From assembly GCF_000429845.1 (NCBI RefSeq), contig NZ_AUCQ01000013.1, forward strand, positions 106,089-170,088: a stretch of DNA of 64,000 nucleotides, given 5' to 3'. Position 1 is the stretch's first letter, and each line of letters opens with the position of its first letter. The notes beneath the pieces are model-generated. The model had not been told where the DNA came from and made no database searches. It worked only from the letters and a program-made list of their open reading frames with translations. Both the position numbers and the translations under genes were made by a program. The DNA is from Comamonas composti DSM 21721 (GTDB taxonomy: Bacteria; Pseudomonadota; Gammaproteobacteria; Burkholderiales; Burkholderiaceae_C). This document shows, in pieces, positions 25,314 to 33,861 of the stretch.

Positions 25314-26370
25314 TCCGAGCAAGAGCCGCAAGCCCGGTGCGCGGGGGCTGATGCTTGCACTCGCCTTGTGTGCGGCCGGTGCCGTGCAGGCCCAGGGTAC
25401 GGGAAAGTATCCTGGTCTGGGACGCGATGCCACGCCCAAGGAGGTTGCGGCCTGGGACATCGATGTCCGGCCCGACTTCAAGGGCCTGCCCAAGGGCGCG
25501 GGCAGCGTGGAGCGCGGCATGGATGTCTGGGAGGCCAAGTGCGCTTCCTGCCACGGCGTGTTCGGCGAGTCCAACGAGGTCTTCAGCCCCTTGATCGGCG
25601 GCACCACGGCCGACGACATCAAGACCGGCCATGTGGCGCGCCTCAAGGATCCGGGCTTTCCCGGGCGCACCACCTTCATGAAGGTGCCGACCATCTCCAC
25701 GGTCTGGGACTACATCAATCGCGCCATGCCCTGGAATGCACCCAAGTCCCTGAGTGCGGACGAGGTGTATGCGGTGACGGCCTACCTGCTGAACCTGGCC
25801 GGCGTGGTGCCCGAGAGCTTTACGCTGACCGACCAGAACATGGCCGAAGTGCAGCAAAAGATGCCCAACCGCAACGGCATGACGACTGCACACGCGCTCT
25901 GGCCCGGGCCGGAGTTCGGCAAGAACGCCAAGCCCGATGTGCTGGTCAAGGCCTGCATGAGCAACTGTCTGCCCGATCCGAAGGTGCGCTCGGCCCTGCC
26001 CGAACATGCGCGTAACAACCATGGCAATCTGGCCGATCAAAACCGCCTGGTCGGAGCCCAGCGCGGCATACAGACCGCCGCCGAGAGCAAGGGCGAGCCT
26101 GCGGCAGCAGCACCGGCTGCAGCCGCCGTGCCCCAGGCCTTGCTCGACAAGAACGGCTGCACGGCCTGCCATGCCCAGCAGCAAAAGATCGTGGGCCCGG
26201 CCTTTGCCGACATCGCCAAAAAGCATGCGGGCAAGGCCGACTATCTGAGCGAGCGCATTCGCAGCGGCAGCAGCGGCGTCTGGGGGAACATCCCCATGCC
26301 CGCCCAGACGCTGAGCGCCGACGATGCCCAGACGCTTGCGCGCTGGCTGGCCGAGGGCGCAGCACAGTGA
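25297..26370 (+). CDS. soxD: Sulfane dehydrogenase cytochrome subunit SoxD
   Basis: 357 residues from ATG 25297, with GGGAGGTGGTCA before it, overlapping the soxC end. Signal peptide to about VQA-Q. Two haem sites: CASCH at Cys82 and CTACH at Cys288. An Ala-rich linker (AAAAPAAAAVPQ) separates the C-terminal haem domain. It takes electrons from SoxC. Its C-terminal domain closely matches the small cytochrome at 23587, suggesting domain duplication or exchange within the operon. Confidence 0.95.
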   Translation: MYSFRDPSKSRKPGARGLMLALALCAAGAVQAQGTGKYPGLGRDATPKEVAAWDIDVRPDFKGLPKGAGSVERGMDVWEAKCASCHGVFGESNEVFSPLIGGTTADDIKTGHVARLKDPGFPGRTTFMKVPTISTVWDYINRAMPWNAPKSLSADEVYAVTAYLLNLAGVVPESFTLTDQNMAEVQQKMPNRNGMTTAHALWPGPEFGKNAKPDVLVKACMSNCLPDPKVRSALPEHARNNHGNLADQNRLVGAQRGIQTAAESKGEPAAAAPAAAAVPQALLDKNGCTACHAQQQKIVGPAFADIAKKHAGKADYLSERIRSGSSGVWGNIPMPAQTLSADDAQTLARWLAEGAAQ

Positions 26371-26450
26371 GTTTTGGGAGAGATCCGGGGGCATTGTTTC
26401 TCCGGCTCTCCACTTTTCCGATCCGAAAGATTTCTTCAAGGAGACCCCCG

Positions 26451-26906
26451 ATGACCACTCGCAGAAAAGCGATACAGCAATCCGTAGCCGTGGCCGGAAT
26501 GCTCATGGCCGCAGGCATGCTGCCCCGTGCAGCCTGGGCCTACAACAAGAGCGCCTTCGACGCCAAGACCGTGGCCGAGGTGATGAAGGCTCTGGGTGCG
26601 AGCGCCCCCACCGAAAGCAAGGATGTGACCATCACCGGCCCCGACATCGCCGAAAACGGTGCCGTCGTGCCCCTGGGCGCGGCCACCACGCTGGCCGGCG
26701 TCAAGAAGCTGCTGGTGCTGGTCGAGAAGAACCCCAACACCATGGTTGCCTCGTTCGATGTGAGCGAGGCCGTGGAGCCCAACTTCCTCACGCGGGCCAA
26801 GCTGGGCCAGTCCTCCGACGTGTATGCGGTAGCCGTCATGGATGACGGCAAGGCCTTCTACGCGAAGAAGGAAGTCAAGGTGACGCTGGGCGGCTGCGGC
26901 GGCTAA
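26451..26906 (+). CDS. soxY: Sulfur carrier subunit SoxY
   Basis: 151 residues from ATG 26451, with AAGGAGACC upstream. A longer frame from 26367 overlaps soxD and is rejected. The exported precursor starts MTTRRKAIQQ, a twin-arginine-like signal that would carry SoxZ with it. The defining C-terminal GGCGG carries Cys149, the swinging-arm thiol on which sulfur intermediates are bound during the cycle. Confidence 0.95.
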   Translation: MTTRRKAIQQSVAVAGMLMAAGMLPRAAWAYNKSAFDAKTVAEVMKALGASAPTESKDVTITGPDIAENGAVVPLGAATTLAGVKKLLVLVEKNPNTMVASFDVSEAVEPNFLTRAKLGQSSDVYAVAVMDDGKAFYAKKEVKVTLGGCGG

Positions 26907-26941
26907 CGATCAGACAACGAACAGGAATCAAGGAGAACACC

Positions 26942-27253
26942 ATGGCAGATCCCATGCGCATTCGCGCCCAAGCATCGGGCGAAAAGACCACGGTACGCGT
27001 GCTCATGTCCCATGAGATGGAAACCGGCCAGCGCAAGGACGCTTCGGGCCAGACCATACCCGCCTGGTTCATCCAGGAAGTCACGGCTTCGCTCAACGGC
27101 AAGCAGGTGCTGGCCGCCGAATGGGGCCCGGCCGTGTCCAAGAACCCGTTCATGCAGTTCATGATCAAGGGGGCCAAGGCCGGCGACAAGGTGGCCGTGA
27201 GCTGGAAGGACAACCGCGGCGAGACCCGTACCGACGAGGCCACGGTCAGCTGA
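26942..27253 (+). CDS. soxZ: Sulfur carrier partner SoxZ
   Basis: 103 residues, normal for SoxZ, with no signal of its own, consistent with co-export bound to SoxY. It contains the typical PMRIRAQASGEKTTVRVLMSH opening region of the immunoglobulin-like SoxZ fold and FIQEVTASLNGKQVL. AAGGAGAACACC precedes the ATG. It lies 35 bases after soxY. Confidence 0.95.
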   Translation: MADPMRIRAQASGEKTTVRVLMSHEMETGQRKDASGQTIPAWFIQEVTASLNGKQVLAAEWGPAVSKNPFMQFMIKGAKAGDKVAVSWKDNRGETRTDEATVS

Positions 27254-27324
27254 GACCGGTGGCGGGGGCGAAGCCAGGGCTTCGCCCTCTCGGGAGGTAG
27301 GACAACAAGAAAGGTGGCTCCACG

Positions 27325-28128
27325 ATGAAGATGAGACACATGGCAGCGGCGGCCCTGATGGCCGCCGTGGGCACTGGGGCCGCAGTGGCCCAGAAAAGCA
27401 CGGCCGACGGCATTGCCGAATACCGCGAGATGCTGGCCGACGGCAATCCCGCCGAGCTGTTTGAAATGAAGGGCGAGGAGCTGTGGAAGCAAAAGCGCGG
27501 CCCCAAATCCGCCTCGCTGGAACAATGCGACCTGGGCAAGGGCGCAGGCGTGGTCAAGGGCGCCTTCGTGGAGCTGCCGCGCTACTTTGCCGACACGGGC
27601 CGTGTGCAGGACCTGGAGTCGCGCCTTCTGAGCTGCATGGAAAGCCTGCAGGGCTTTGATGCGAGGAAGATCGCGGCCACGCCCTTCGGCAAGGACGAGC
27701 AAAAGAACATGGAGGCCCTGGTGGCCTGGGTCTCGGCCGAGTCCAAGGGCATGAAGTTCAACCTGCCCCAAGCCCATGCGCAGGAGCGCCAGATGTACGA
27801 GGTGGGCAAGCGCGTGTTCTTCATGCGCAGCGGCTCGCACGACTTTGCCTGCGCCTCCTGCCACGGCGCGGACGACAAGCGCATACGCCTGCAGGACCTG
27901 CCCAACCTGACCAAGGCCCCGGGGGCGGCTGCGGGCTTTGGCGCCTGGCCTGCGTATCGCGTGTCCTCGGGCGAGCTGTGGAGCATGCAGCGTCGTCTGA
28001 ACGACTGCTTTCGCCAGCAGCGCTTTCCCTATCCCGGCTATGCGAGCGACGTGACCATTGCGCTGAGTGTGTACATGGGCGTCAACGGCAAGGGCGGCGA
28101 ATCCACGGCCCCGGCCATCAAGCGCTAA
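27325..28128 (+). CDS. soxA: L-cysteine S-thiosulfotransferase subunit SoxA (single canonical haem motif)
   Basis: 267 residues with signal peptide to about AVA-Q. One CxxCH motif, CASCH (Cys176-His180). The active-site axial cysteine is Cys228 in NDCFRQ. The N-terminal haem site of di-haem SoxA is absent: EQCDLG and LLSCME instead keep two lone cysteines that probably form the structural disulfide of mono-haem SoxA. With SoxX it attaches thiosulfate to the SoxY cysteine. The gap to soxX is ten bases. Confidence 0.94.
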   Translation: MKMRHMAAAALMAAVGTGAAVAQKSTADGIAEYREMLADGNPAELFEMKGEELWKQKRGPKSASLEQCDLGKGAGVVKGAFVELPRYFADTGRVQDLESRLLSCMESLQGFDARKIAATPFGKDEQKNMEALVAWVSAESKGMKFNLPQAHAQERQMYEVGKRVFFMRSGSHDFACASCHGADDKRIRLQDLPNLTKAPGAAAGFGAWPAYRVSSGELWSMQRRLNDCFRQQRFPYPGYASDVTIALSVYMGVNGKGGESTAPAIKR

Positions 28129-28138
28129 GGAGTGCAGC

Positions 28139-28792
28139 ATGAGACTTTCATCCTGGCTGCCCGTGGCGGGCATTGCCTCTTCGCTGGCCGTTCTCGGCTG
28201 TGCTTCCGTGGACAGCTCGGCCGAGCTGGACCGCATCACGGCCGATGTGGTGCGCACCTCGTTTCGCGATCAGGGCATTGCCAAGGTCGAGCGCCTGGTT
28301 CAGGACCCGGCCAACGCCGCCTGCAGCGCGGCCGATGCTGAAGGCAAGCCCATAGACGCCAAGCTGGCGGCGCAAATCGAGGCCGCAAACCTCAAGGCCA
28401 TTCAATGGCCGGCCGACGGCAAGTTGGTGGGCGACTGGAAAGAGGGCGAGAAGATCGCCCAGAACGGACGCGGCATGACCTGGACCGACAAGGCCGGGGC
28501 GGCCAACGGCGGCAACTGCTACAACTGCCACCAGATCACCAAGCAGGAGATCTCGTTCGGCACACTGGGCCCGAGCCTCTACCAGTACGGCAAGATGCGC
28601 GGCATCAGCGACCCGAACAGCGCCGAGTCCAAGGCCATTGTCGAGTACACCTGGGGCAAGATCTGGAACGCCAAGGCCTACAACGCCTGCTCCAACATGC
28701 CGCGCGCAGGCCATGCGGGCGTGCTGACCCAGGCCCAGGTGCGCGACATCGTGGCCTTGCTGGTCGATCCCCAATCCCCGGTCAATCGCTAG
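28139..28792 (+). CDS. soxX: SoxX cytochrome subunit, probable lipoprotein
   Basis: 217 residues from ATG 28139 (TAAGGAGTGC upstream). The N-terminus ends in a lipobox AVLGC with Cys21, so it may be membrane-anchored rather than free. The haem site CYNCH is at Cys127-His131 in GGNCYNCHQ, and the axial-Met region is in CSNMPRAGHAGVLT. The ~100 residues before the haem make it longer than short SoxX forms. Forms SoxAX with the previous gene. Confidence 0.93.
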   Translation: MRLSSWLPVAGIASSLAVLGCASVDSSAELDRITADVVRTSFRDQGIAKVERLVQDPANAACSAADAEGKPIDAKLAAQIEAANLKAIQWPADGKLVGDWKEGEKIAQNGRGMTWTDKAGAANGGNCYNCHQITKQEISFGTLGPSLYQYGKMRGISDPNSAESKAIVEYTWGKIWNAKAYNACSNMPRAGHAGVLTQAQVRDIVALLVDPQSPVNR

Positions 28793-28864
28793 TCTATTGA
28801 TAGCGTCCACCGCAGGTCGTGCAAGCGCTCTGCGGTGGTTTCCCTTTGCCTTACGGCCCTTCGT

Positions 28865-30592
28865 ATGAATATCTCCAAGCGCGAATTCTTCCAGTTGCTC
28901 GCAGCCGCCGGCGTGGCCGGCATGGGCCTGTCCCGCTATGCCCATGCCGACATCGCCAAGGCCGCCAACGCCTTGTACGACCTGCCCAGGTTCGGCAATG
29001 TGAGCTTTCTGCACATGACCGACTGCCATGCGCAGCTCAAGCCCATCTACTTTCGCGAGCCCAACGTCAACATAGGCATTGGCGACATGCGCGGCCAGCG
29101 CCCCCATCTGGTGGGCGAGGAACTGCTCAAGTCCGTGGGCGTGCCCGCAGGCACGCCGGCCGCCCATGCGCTCAGCTACCTGGACTTCGAGCAGGCCGCC
29201 CAGCGTTACGGCAAAGTGGGAGGGTTCGCCCATTTGTCCACCCTGGTACAGCGCATGAGGGCCTCGCGTCCCGGGGCGTTGCTGCTTGACGGCGGCGATA
29301 CCTGGCAAGGCTCGGCGACCTCGCTGTGGACCAATGCCCAGGACATGGTCGATGCCTGCAAGCTGCTGGGCGTGGACGTGATGACCGGCCACTGGGAGTT
29401 CACCTATGGCATGGAGCGCGTCAAGGAAATCATAGAAAAGGATTTCGAGGGCAAGCTCGACTTCGTGGCGCAGAACGTCAAGACCGCCGACTTTGGCGAC
29501 CCGGTGTTCAAGCCCTATGTGATCCGCGAGATCAACGGCGTGAGCTGCGCCATCATCGGTCAGGCCTTTCCCTATACGCCGATTGCCAACCCGCGCTACA
29601 TGGTGGCCGACTGGAGCTTCGGCATCCAGGACGAGAACATGCAGGCCATGGTGGACGAGGCGCGCGCCAAGGGCGCCAAGGTCGTGGTCGTGCTCTCGCA
29701 CAACGGCATGGACGTGGACCTCAAGATGGCCAGCCGCGTGCGCGGCATCGATGCCATCCTCGGTGGCCACACGCATGACGGCATGCCCGTGCCCAGCATC
29801 GTGGAGAACGCAGGCGGCAAGACCATCGTCACCAATGCGGGCTCCAACGGCAAGTTCCTGGGCGTGCTCGACTTCGATGTGAAGAACGGCAAGGTCAGCG
29901 ATTTCCGCTACCGCCTGCTGCCCGTGTTCGCCAACATGCTGCCCGCCGACAAGGCCATGGATGCGCTGATCACCAAGATCCGCCAGCCCTATGAAGCCCA
30001 ACTGGCCGAGGTGCTGGCGACCACGGACGGCACGCTCTACCGTCGCGGCAACTTCAATGGCACGGGCGACCAGCTGCTGCTGGATGCCATGATGGCCGTG
30101 CAGGATGCGCCGATTGCCTTCTCTCCGGGCTTTCGCTGGGGCACGACGCTGCTGCCGGGCCAGGCGATCACGCGCGAGTGGCTGATGGACATGACGGCCA
30201 CCACCTACTCCTACGCCACGGTCACCGAAATGACGGGCGCCACCATCAAGACCGTGCTCGAAGACGTGTGCGACAACCTTTTCAACCCCGACCCCTACTA
30301 CCAGCAGGGCGGCGACATGGTGCGCGTGGGCGGGCTGCAGTACAGCTGCGACCCCACGGCAGGGGCTGGCAAGCGCATCAGCGACATGCGCCTGAACGGC
30401 GAGCTGCTCGATGCCGACAAGAAGTACAAGGTCGCAGGCTGGGCCCCCGTGGCCGAGGAGGCGCGCTCGGCCGGCAACAAGCAGATCTGGGAAGTCGTCG
30501 AGCCCTGGCTCAAGCAGCAAAAAACCATCAAGGCGCGCGAGCTCAACCAGCCCACACTGAGCAACATCAAGCCCAACCCGGGCCTGGCTTGA
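28865..30592 (+). CDS. soxB: Thiosulfohydrolase SoxB
   Basis: 575 residues from ATG 28865. The signal SKREFFQLLAAAGVAGMG is twin-arginine-like but with KR. 5'-nucleotidase-family metallophosphoesterase fold: HMTDCHAQL, GGDTWQGS, SHNGMDVD and GGHTHDGMP supply the two-manganese site. It removes the terminal sulfonate from SoxY-bound intermediates as sulfate. Last gene of the sox run, followed by a hairpin terminator. Confidence 0.96.
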   Translation: MNISKREFFQLLAAAGVAGMGLSRYAHADIAKAANALYDLPRFGNVSFLHMTDCHAQLKPIYFREPNVNIGIGDMRGQRPHLVGEELLKSVGVPAGTPAAHALSYLDFEQAAQRYGKVGGFAHLSTLVQRMRASRPGALLLDGGDTWQGSATSLWTNAQDMVDACKLLGVDVMTGHWEFTYGMERVKEIIEKDFEGKLDFVAQNVKTADFGDPVFKPYVIREINGVSCAIIGQAFPYTPIANPRYMVADWSFGIQDENMQAMVDEARAKGAKVVVVLSHNGMDVDLKMASRVRGIDAILGGHTHDGMPVPSIVENAGGKTIVTNAGSNGKFLGVLDFDVKNGKVSDFRYRLLPVFANMLPADKAMDALITKIRQPYEAQLAEVLATTDGTLYRRGNFNGTGDQLLLDAMMAVQDAPIAFSPGFRWGTTLLPGQAITREWLMDMTATTYSYATVTEMTGATIKTVLEDVCDNLFNPDPYYQQGGDMVRVGGLQYSCDPTAGAGKRISDMRLNGELLDADKKYKVAGWAPVAEEARSAGNKQIWEVVEPWLKQQKTIKARELNQPTLSNIKPNPGLA

Positions 30593-30618
30593 GCGGCTTG
30601 CCAGGCCTCTGCCGCAGG

Positions 30619-30649
30619 CTCCCTGCAACGCGCTTGCGGGGAGGTTTTC
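30619..30649 (+). terminator. Terminator-like hairpin after soxB
   Basis: CTCCCTGCAA (30619-30628) pairs with TTGCGGGGAG (30634-30643) with one wobble or mismatch around a 5-base loop, then GTTTTCT. Confidence 0.65.
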
Positions 30650-30710
30650 TAGGTGTTATCCGAGGTGGCGGCGGGCCTTGCAAGCCTGGCCACCTACCTA
30701 CAATCGGACG

Positions 30711-31829
30711 ATGACGTCCGCCGACTTCAACGCGCTCTCGCAGCTCACTCTTCTCGGCATTTTCCTGCTGAGCCTTGCTCTCGGAGCCGTGGTCAGGGAC
30801 AGCCGTTTCTGCACCATGGGTGCGATCAGCGATGTGGTCTACATGGGCCACTGGGGTCGCATGCGCCAGTGGGCCATGGCCATCGGTGTGGCCATGTGCG
30901 GCTTTGCGGGGCTGTCGGGCACGGGGCTGGTGAATCCGCATCACACGCTTTATGCCTCGAGCCAGGTGCTGTGGCTTTCGGCCATGGTGGGCGGACTGCT
31001 GTTCGGCTTCGGCATGGTGCTGGCCTCGGGCTGCGGCATCAAGAATCTCGTGCGCCTGGGCGAAGGCAATCTCAAGTCCCTGGTCGTGCTGCTGGTCATG
31101 GGGCTGGCAGCACTCATGACGCTCAAGGGCCTGACTGCCGTCTGGCGTGTGCGCAGCGTGGACCAGGTCTTGCTGCATCTGGACGGTGTGGCCTTCCTGC
31201 CCGACATGCTGGCGCGTGCCACGCAGTGGAGCCTGCCCTGGCTGAGGCTGGTGCTGGGCCTTGCCATCGGCCTGCTGGCCGTGGTCTGGTCTCTTACGCG
31301 CGGCAATGCCGAGCGCGATGCGCGCGGCCTCGTGGGCGGCGCCCTGGTCGGCCTGGCCGTGACTGCGGCCTGGTGGCTCAGCGGCCACTTTGCCGAGGTC
31401 GAGGAGCATCCGCTGACGCTGGAGCACATGTATGCCACGACCCAGTCGGGCCGGGCCGAGGCGTTGAGCTTTGTGACGCCCGTGGCCCAGTTGCTGGAGT
31501 GGCTGATGTATTACAGCGATACCAACCGCGTGCTGAGCTTTGGCGTGGTCGCGGCCCTGGGCGTGCTCGTGGGCTCCCTGGTCCATGCCTCGTTCAGGCG
31601 CGAATTCCGCACCCAGGGCTTTGCCGATACCAGCGATCTCCTCAGGCACCTGGGCGGTGCCGTGCTCATGGGCGTGGGCGGCGTCACGGCCATGGGCTGT
31701 ACCGTGGGCCAGGGCGTGAGCGCCATCTCCACCCTGCACCTGGCGAGCTTTGCGGCCGTGATCTGCATCGGCCTGGGCGCCGTGGCGGCGTTGAGGTTTC
31801 AGCAGTGGAGGATGGAGAGGGCGGGCTGA
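30711..31829 (+). CDS. YeeE/YedE family sulfur-transport protein
   Basis: 372 residues from ATG 30711, with around nine or ten membrane segments. Cysteines sit in the family's short conserved motifs: RDSRFCTMGA, GMVLASGCGIKN and MGCTVGQGVSAIS. The thiosulfate transporter TsuA uses such cysteines to pass thiosulfate. Placed right after soxB, it probably moves thiosulfate or another sulfur species across the inner membrane. A hydrophilic loop (about 215-260) separates the two halves. The start lacks a strong ribosome-binding site, and an earlier in-frame start at 30678 is less likely. Confidence 0.88.
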   Translation: MTSADFNALSQLTLLGIFLLSLALGAVVRDSRFCTMGAISDVVYMGHWGRMRQWAMAIGVAMCGFAGLSGTGLVNPHHTLYASSQVLWLSAMVGGLLFGFGMVLASGCGIKNLVRLGEGNLKSLVVLLVMGLAALMTLKGLTAVWRVRSVDQVLLHLDGVAFLPDMLARATQWSLPWLRLVLGLAIGLLAVVWSLTRGNAERDARGLVGGALVGLAVTAAWWLSGHFAEVEEHPLTLEHMYATTQSGRAEALSFVTPVAQLLEWLMYYSDTNRVLSFGVVAALGVLVGSLVHASFRREFRTQGFADTSDLLRHLGGAVLMGVGGVTAMGCTVGQGVSAISTLHLASFAAVICIGLGAVAALRFQQWRMERAG

Positions 31830-32002
31830 GGACACGGGATCCGTTGCAGGTTGGCGAACTTCATCTGCCGCGGTCTTCTTGACGTCGTCACCGGCCGTTG
31901 GCCTGAGCTAAGAGCGTGTCAGGCCGCAAGGCCGGCGCAGGTTTTTGCCTTCTTGTTTGTGAGTTCTTGAAGCGCTGCAAATCAGAGAGGTTTTTGGAAC
32001 AA

Positions 32003-32046
32003 ATCGGCCTCAAGCGCTTATCTGGCAAGTGCTGCCAGCTATCAAA
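32003..32046. repeat. GATAGCT/AGCGCTT-family repeat, copy C
   Basis: TCAAGCGCTTATCTGGCAAGTGCT followed by CAGCTATCAAA. It lies in the 285-base gap between the YeeE/YedE gene and the sigma-54 activator, which otherwise shows only a short GGCCGCAAGGCC stem near 31920. Confidence 0.6.
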
Positions 32047-32114
32047 TTGAATAGCTGACCATGCCAGGGAAGCCAGGGCCGGGCAGGTGCGGTCGGGGCC
32101 ATGGCTGGGCTACC

Positions 32115-33641
32115 ATGCGCCCCATGTCCCATGCTGTCTCCGAGACCCCCAGCCTGCCCCTGGATGCCGACGGCATTCTGGCCCTGGCGGCGCGTTCCAT
32201 GTTCGAGCTGTTTTCCTCCAACAGCCAGGGCATGTTCCTGGCCGACAAAAGCGGGCGCATCGTCTGGGTCAACGAAGGCTATCAGCGCTTTCTGCCTGAT
32301 CTGGGGGTGGCCTCGCTGGAGGATTTTCTCGGGCATACGGTGGAGGAGGTGATCCCCAATACCCAGATGCGGCGCGTGCTGGAGACCGGCGAGCCCGTGC
32401 TCATCGATTTGCTCACCAACCGTGCGGGCACCTTTGTGGTCAGCCGTCTGCCGCTCAAGGAAGAGGGCGGGGCCGTGATCGGCGCCATAGGGATTGTGCT
32501 GTTCGACCAGCCCGAGACCACGCTGGCGCCCTTGATCAGCAAGTTTGCCTTGCTGCAGCGCGACCTGGACGAGGCCAGGCGCGAGCTTGCGGCCCAGCGC
32601 ACGCGCATGCGCGCTGCCGGGCAGGGCGAGCGCCGCGCCAAATACAGTTTTGCGAGCTTTGTGGGCAGCAGCCCGGCAGCCGTGGAGGTCAAGCGCCAGG
32701 CACGGCGTGCCGCGCAGTCGGCCAGCCCGGTACTGCTGCTGGGCGAGACGGGCACGGGCAAGGAGTTGCTGGCCCATGCCATTCATGCAGCCTCGGCCCG
32801 GGCCCATGGGCCTTTTGTCTCGGTCAATATCGCTGCCGTGCCGGATACCTTGCTCGAGGCCGAGTTCTTTGGCGTGGCCCCGGGCGCCTACACGGGGGCC
32901 GAGCGCAAGCCGCGCGACGGCAAGTTCAAGCTCGCCGATGGCGGCACCCTGTTTCTGGACGAGATCGGCGACATGCCGCCCAGTGTGCAGGCCAAGCTGC
33001 TGCGTGCCCTGCAGGAGGGCGAGATCGAGCCCCTGGGATCGAACCAGATCGTGCGCTTCGATGTGCGCGTGGTGGCCGCAACCTCGCGCGATCTTGCGCA
33101 GATGGTCAGGGACGGGCGCTTTCGCGAGGACTTGTTCTACCGCCTGCATGTGCTGCCGATCCGTGTGCCGCCGCTGCGTGAGCGCAGCCGCGACATTCCG
33201 GCCCTGGTCGAGGTGCTGGGCGAAGACCTGGCCTTGCGCAACGAGATGCCGCCGCCCGAGCTGTCGCCCGATGCCCTGGCCCTGCTTGCAGGCCAGGCCT
33301 GGCGCGGCAATATCCGCGAGCTGCGCAATGTGCTGGAGCAGGCCGTGATGCGCAGCGATGAGCTGCTGATCACGGCCGGCTTGCTGCGCGAAGTCCTGCT
33401 GTCCTCGGGTGTGCAGCCCGCAGCACCAGCGATCGAGAGCCCGGTGTCCGATGCCGCAGCCCAGGGCACGGATGACGGACTGCTGCGCCCGCTGGCCGAG
33501 CAGGTGGCCGAGCTGGAGCGGCGAGCCATAGGCGCGACCCTGGCGGCGAATGCGGGCAACAAGCTGGCCACGGCGCGCCAGCTGGGAATCTCGCGTGCCA
33601 AGCTGTACGACCGCATGATGGCGCTGGAGCTTCTGGGTTAA
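32115..33641 (+). CDS. Sigma-54-dependent transcriptional activator (PAS-AAA+-Fis)
   Basis: About 508 residues from ATG 32115; ATG 32124 is equally possible, and neither has a clear ribosome-binding site. N-terminal PAS-like sensor (residues ~25-140: NSQGMFLADKSGRIVWVNEG, VEEVIPNTQ), then a short coiled segment. The AAA+ domain has Walker A GETGTGKEL, the sigma-54 loop GAYTGA (Tyr variant of GAFTGA), Walker B GTLFLDEIGDM and the arginine region RFREDLFYRL. It ends with a Fis-type helix-turn-helix (LATARQLGISRAKLYDRM). It precedes a Liv-type operon whose leader carries a sigma-54 promoter and paired repeats, so it is very likely its activator. Confidence 0.93.
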   Translation: MRPMSHAVSETPSLPLDADGILALAARSMFELFSSNSQGMFLADKSGRIVWVNEGYQRFLPDLGVASLEDFLGHTVEEVIPNTQMRRVLETGEPVLIDLLTNRAGTFVVSRLPLKEEGGAVIGAIGIVLFDQPETTLAPLISKFALLQRDLDEARRELAAQRTRMRAAGQGERRAKYSFASFVGSSPAAVEVKRQARRAAQSASPVLLLGETGTGKELLAHAIHAASARAHGPFVSVNIAAVPDTLLEAEFFGVAPGAYTGAERKPRDGKFKLADGGTLFLDEIGDMPPSVQAKLLRALQEGEIEPLGSNQIVRFDVRVVAATSRDLAQMVRDGRFREDLFYRLHVLPIRVPPLRERSRDIPALVEVLGEDLALRNEMPPPELSPDALALLAGQAWRGNIRELRNVLEQAVMRSDELLITAGLLREVLLSSGVQPAAPAIESPVSDAAAQGTDDGLLRPLAEQVAELERRAIGATLAANAGNKLATARQLGISRAKLYDRMMALELLG

Positions 33642-33663
33642 CCCTGTCTTTATTTCGATCATT

Positions 33664-33703
33664 TGTCTGATATTCAGGCAATTTGTGTGTCTGGATTTCA
33701 GGC
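33664..33703. promoter_or_regulatory. Paired upstream activator sites for the sigma-54 regulator
   Basis: TGTCTGATATTCAGGC (33664-33679) and TGTCTGGATTTCAGGC (33688-33703) match at 14 of 16 positions, lie 24 bases apart, and are each imperfectly palindromic (CTGA/TCAG). They lie about 90-115 bases upstream of the sigma-54 promoter, a normal place for enhancer sites. Confidence 0.65.
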
Positions 33704-33780
33704 GGTTTTGCTTGCTGTGCGGTGGATGCTGCGGGTGTGGGGCCGGGTCTTGAGAGTGGGGCAGGGCAGAGAGCGCAAGC

Positions 33781-33796
33781 TGGCACAAAGCGTGCT
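33781..33796 (+). promoter_or_regulatory. Sigma-54 promoter of the second Liv-type operon
   Basis: TGGCACAAAGCGTGCT matches TGGCACR-N4-TTGCW with the -24 GG and -12 GC correctly spaced; one of the two Ts of the -12 element is G. Transcription would begin near 33807, 55 bases before the binding-protein start. Confidence 0.7.
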
Positions 33797-33861
33797 GTAG
33801 CCCAGTGCAGCAATGCCAGGTGGCACGACGCCGCAGACAAGAAATTCACAGGAGACAAGCA

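Noticed and set aside
28148..30628. Long open frame on the complement of soxX and soxB
   Set aside because: Shadow of two clear sox genes in GC-rich DNA; low-complexity His/Gly/Leu composition.
31910..31930. Start of a palindromic-element arm (AGAGCGTGT) after the YeeE/YedE gene
   Set aside because: Only nine bases match, and the following bases and partner arm are absent.
33822..33836. Second TGGCACG word as an alternative sigma-54 promoter
   Set aside because: The GC that would form the -12 element is one base too close; the site at 33781 has correct spacing.
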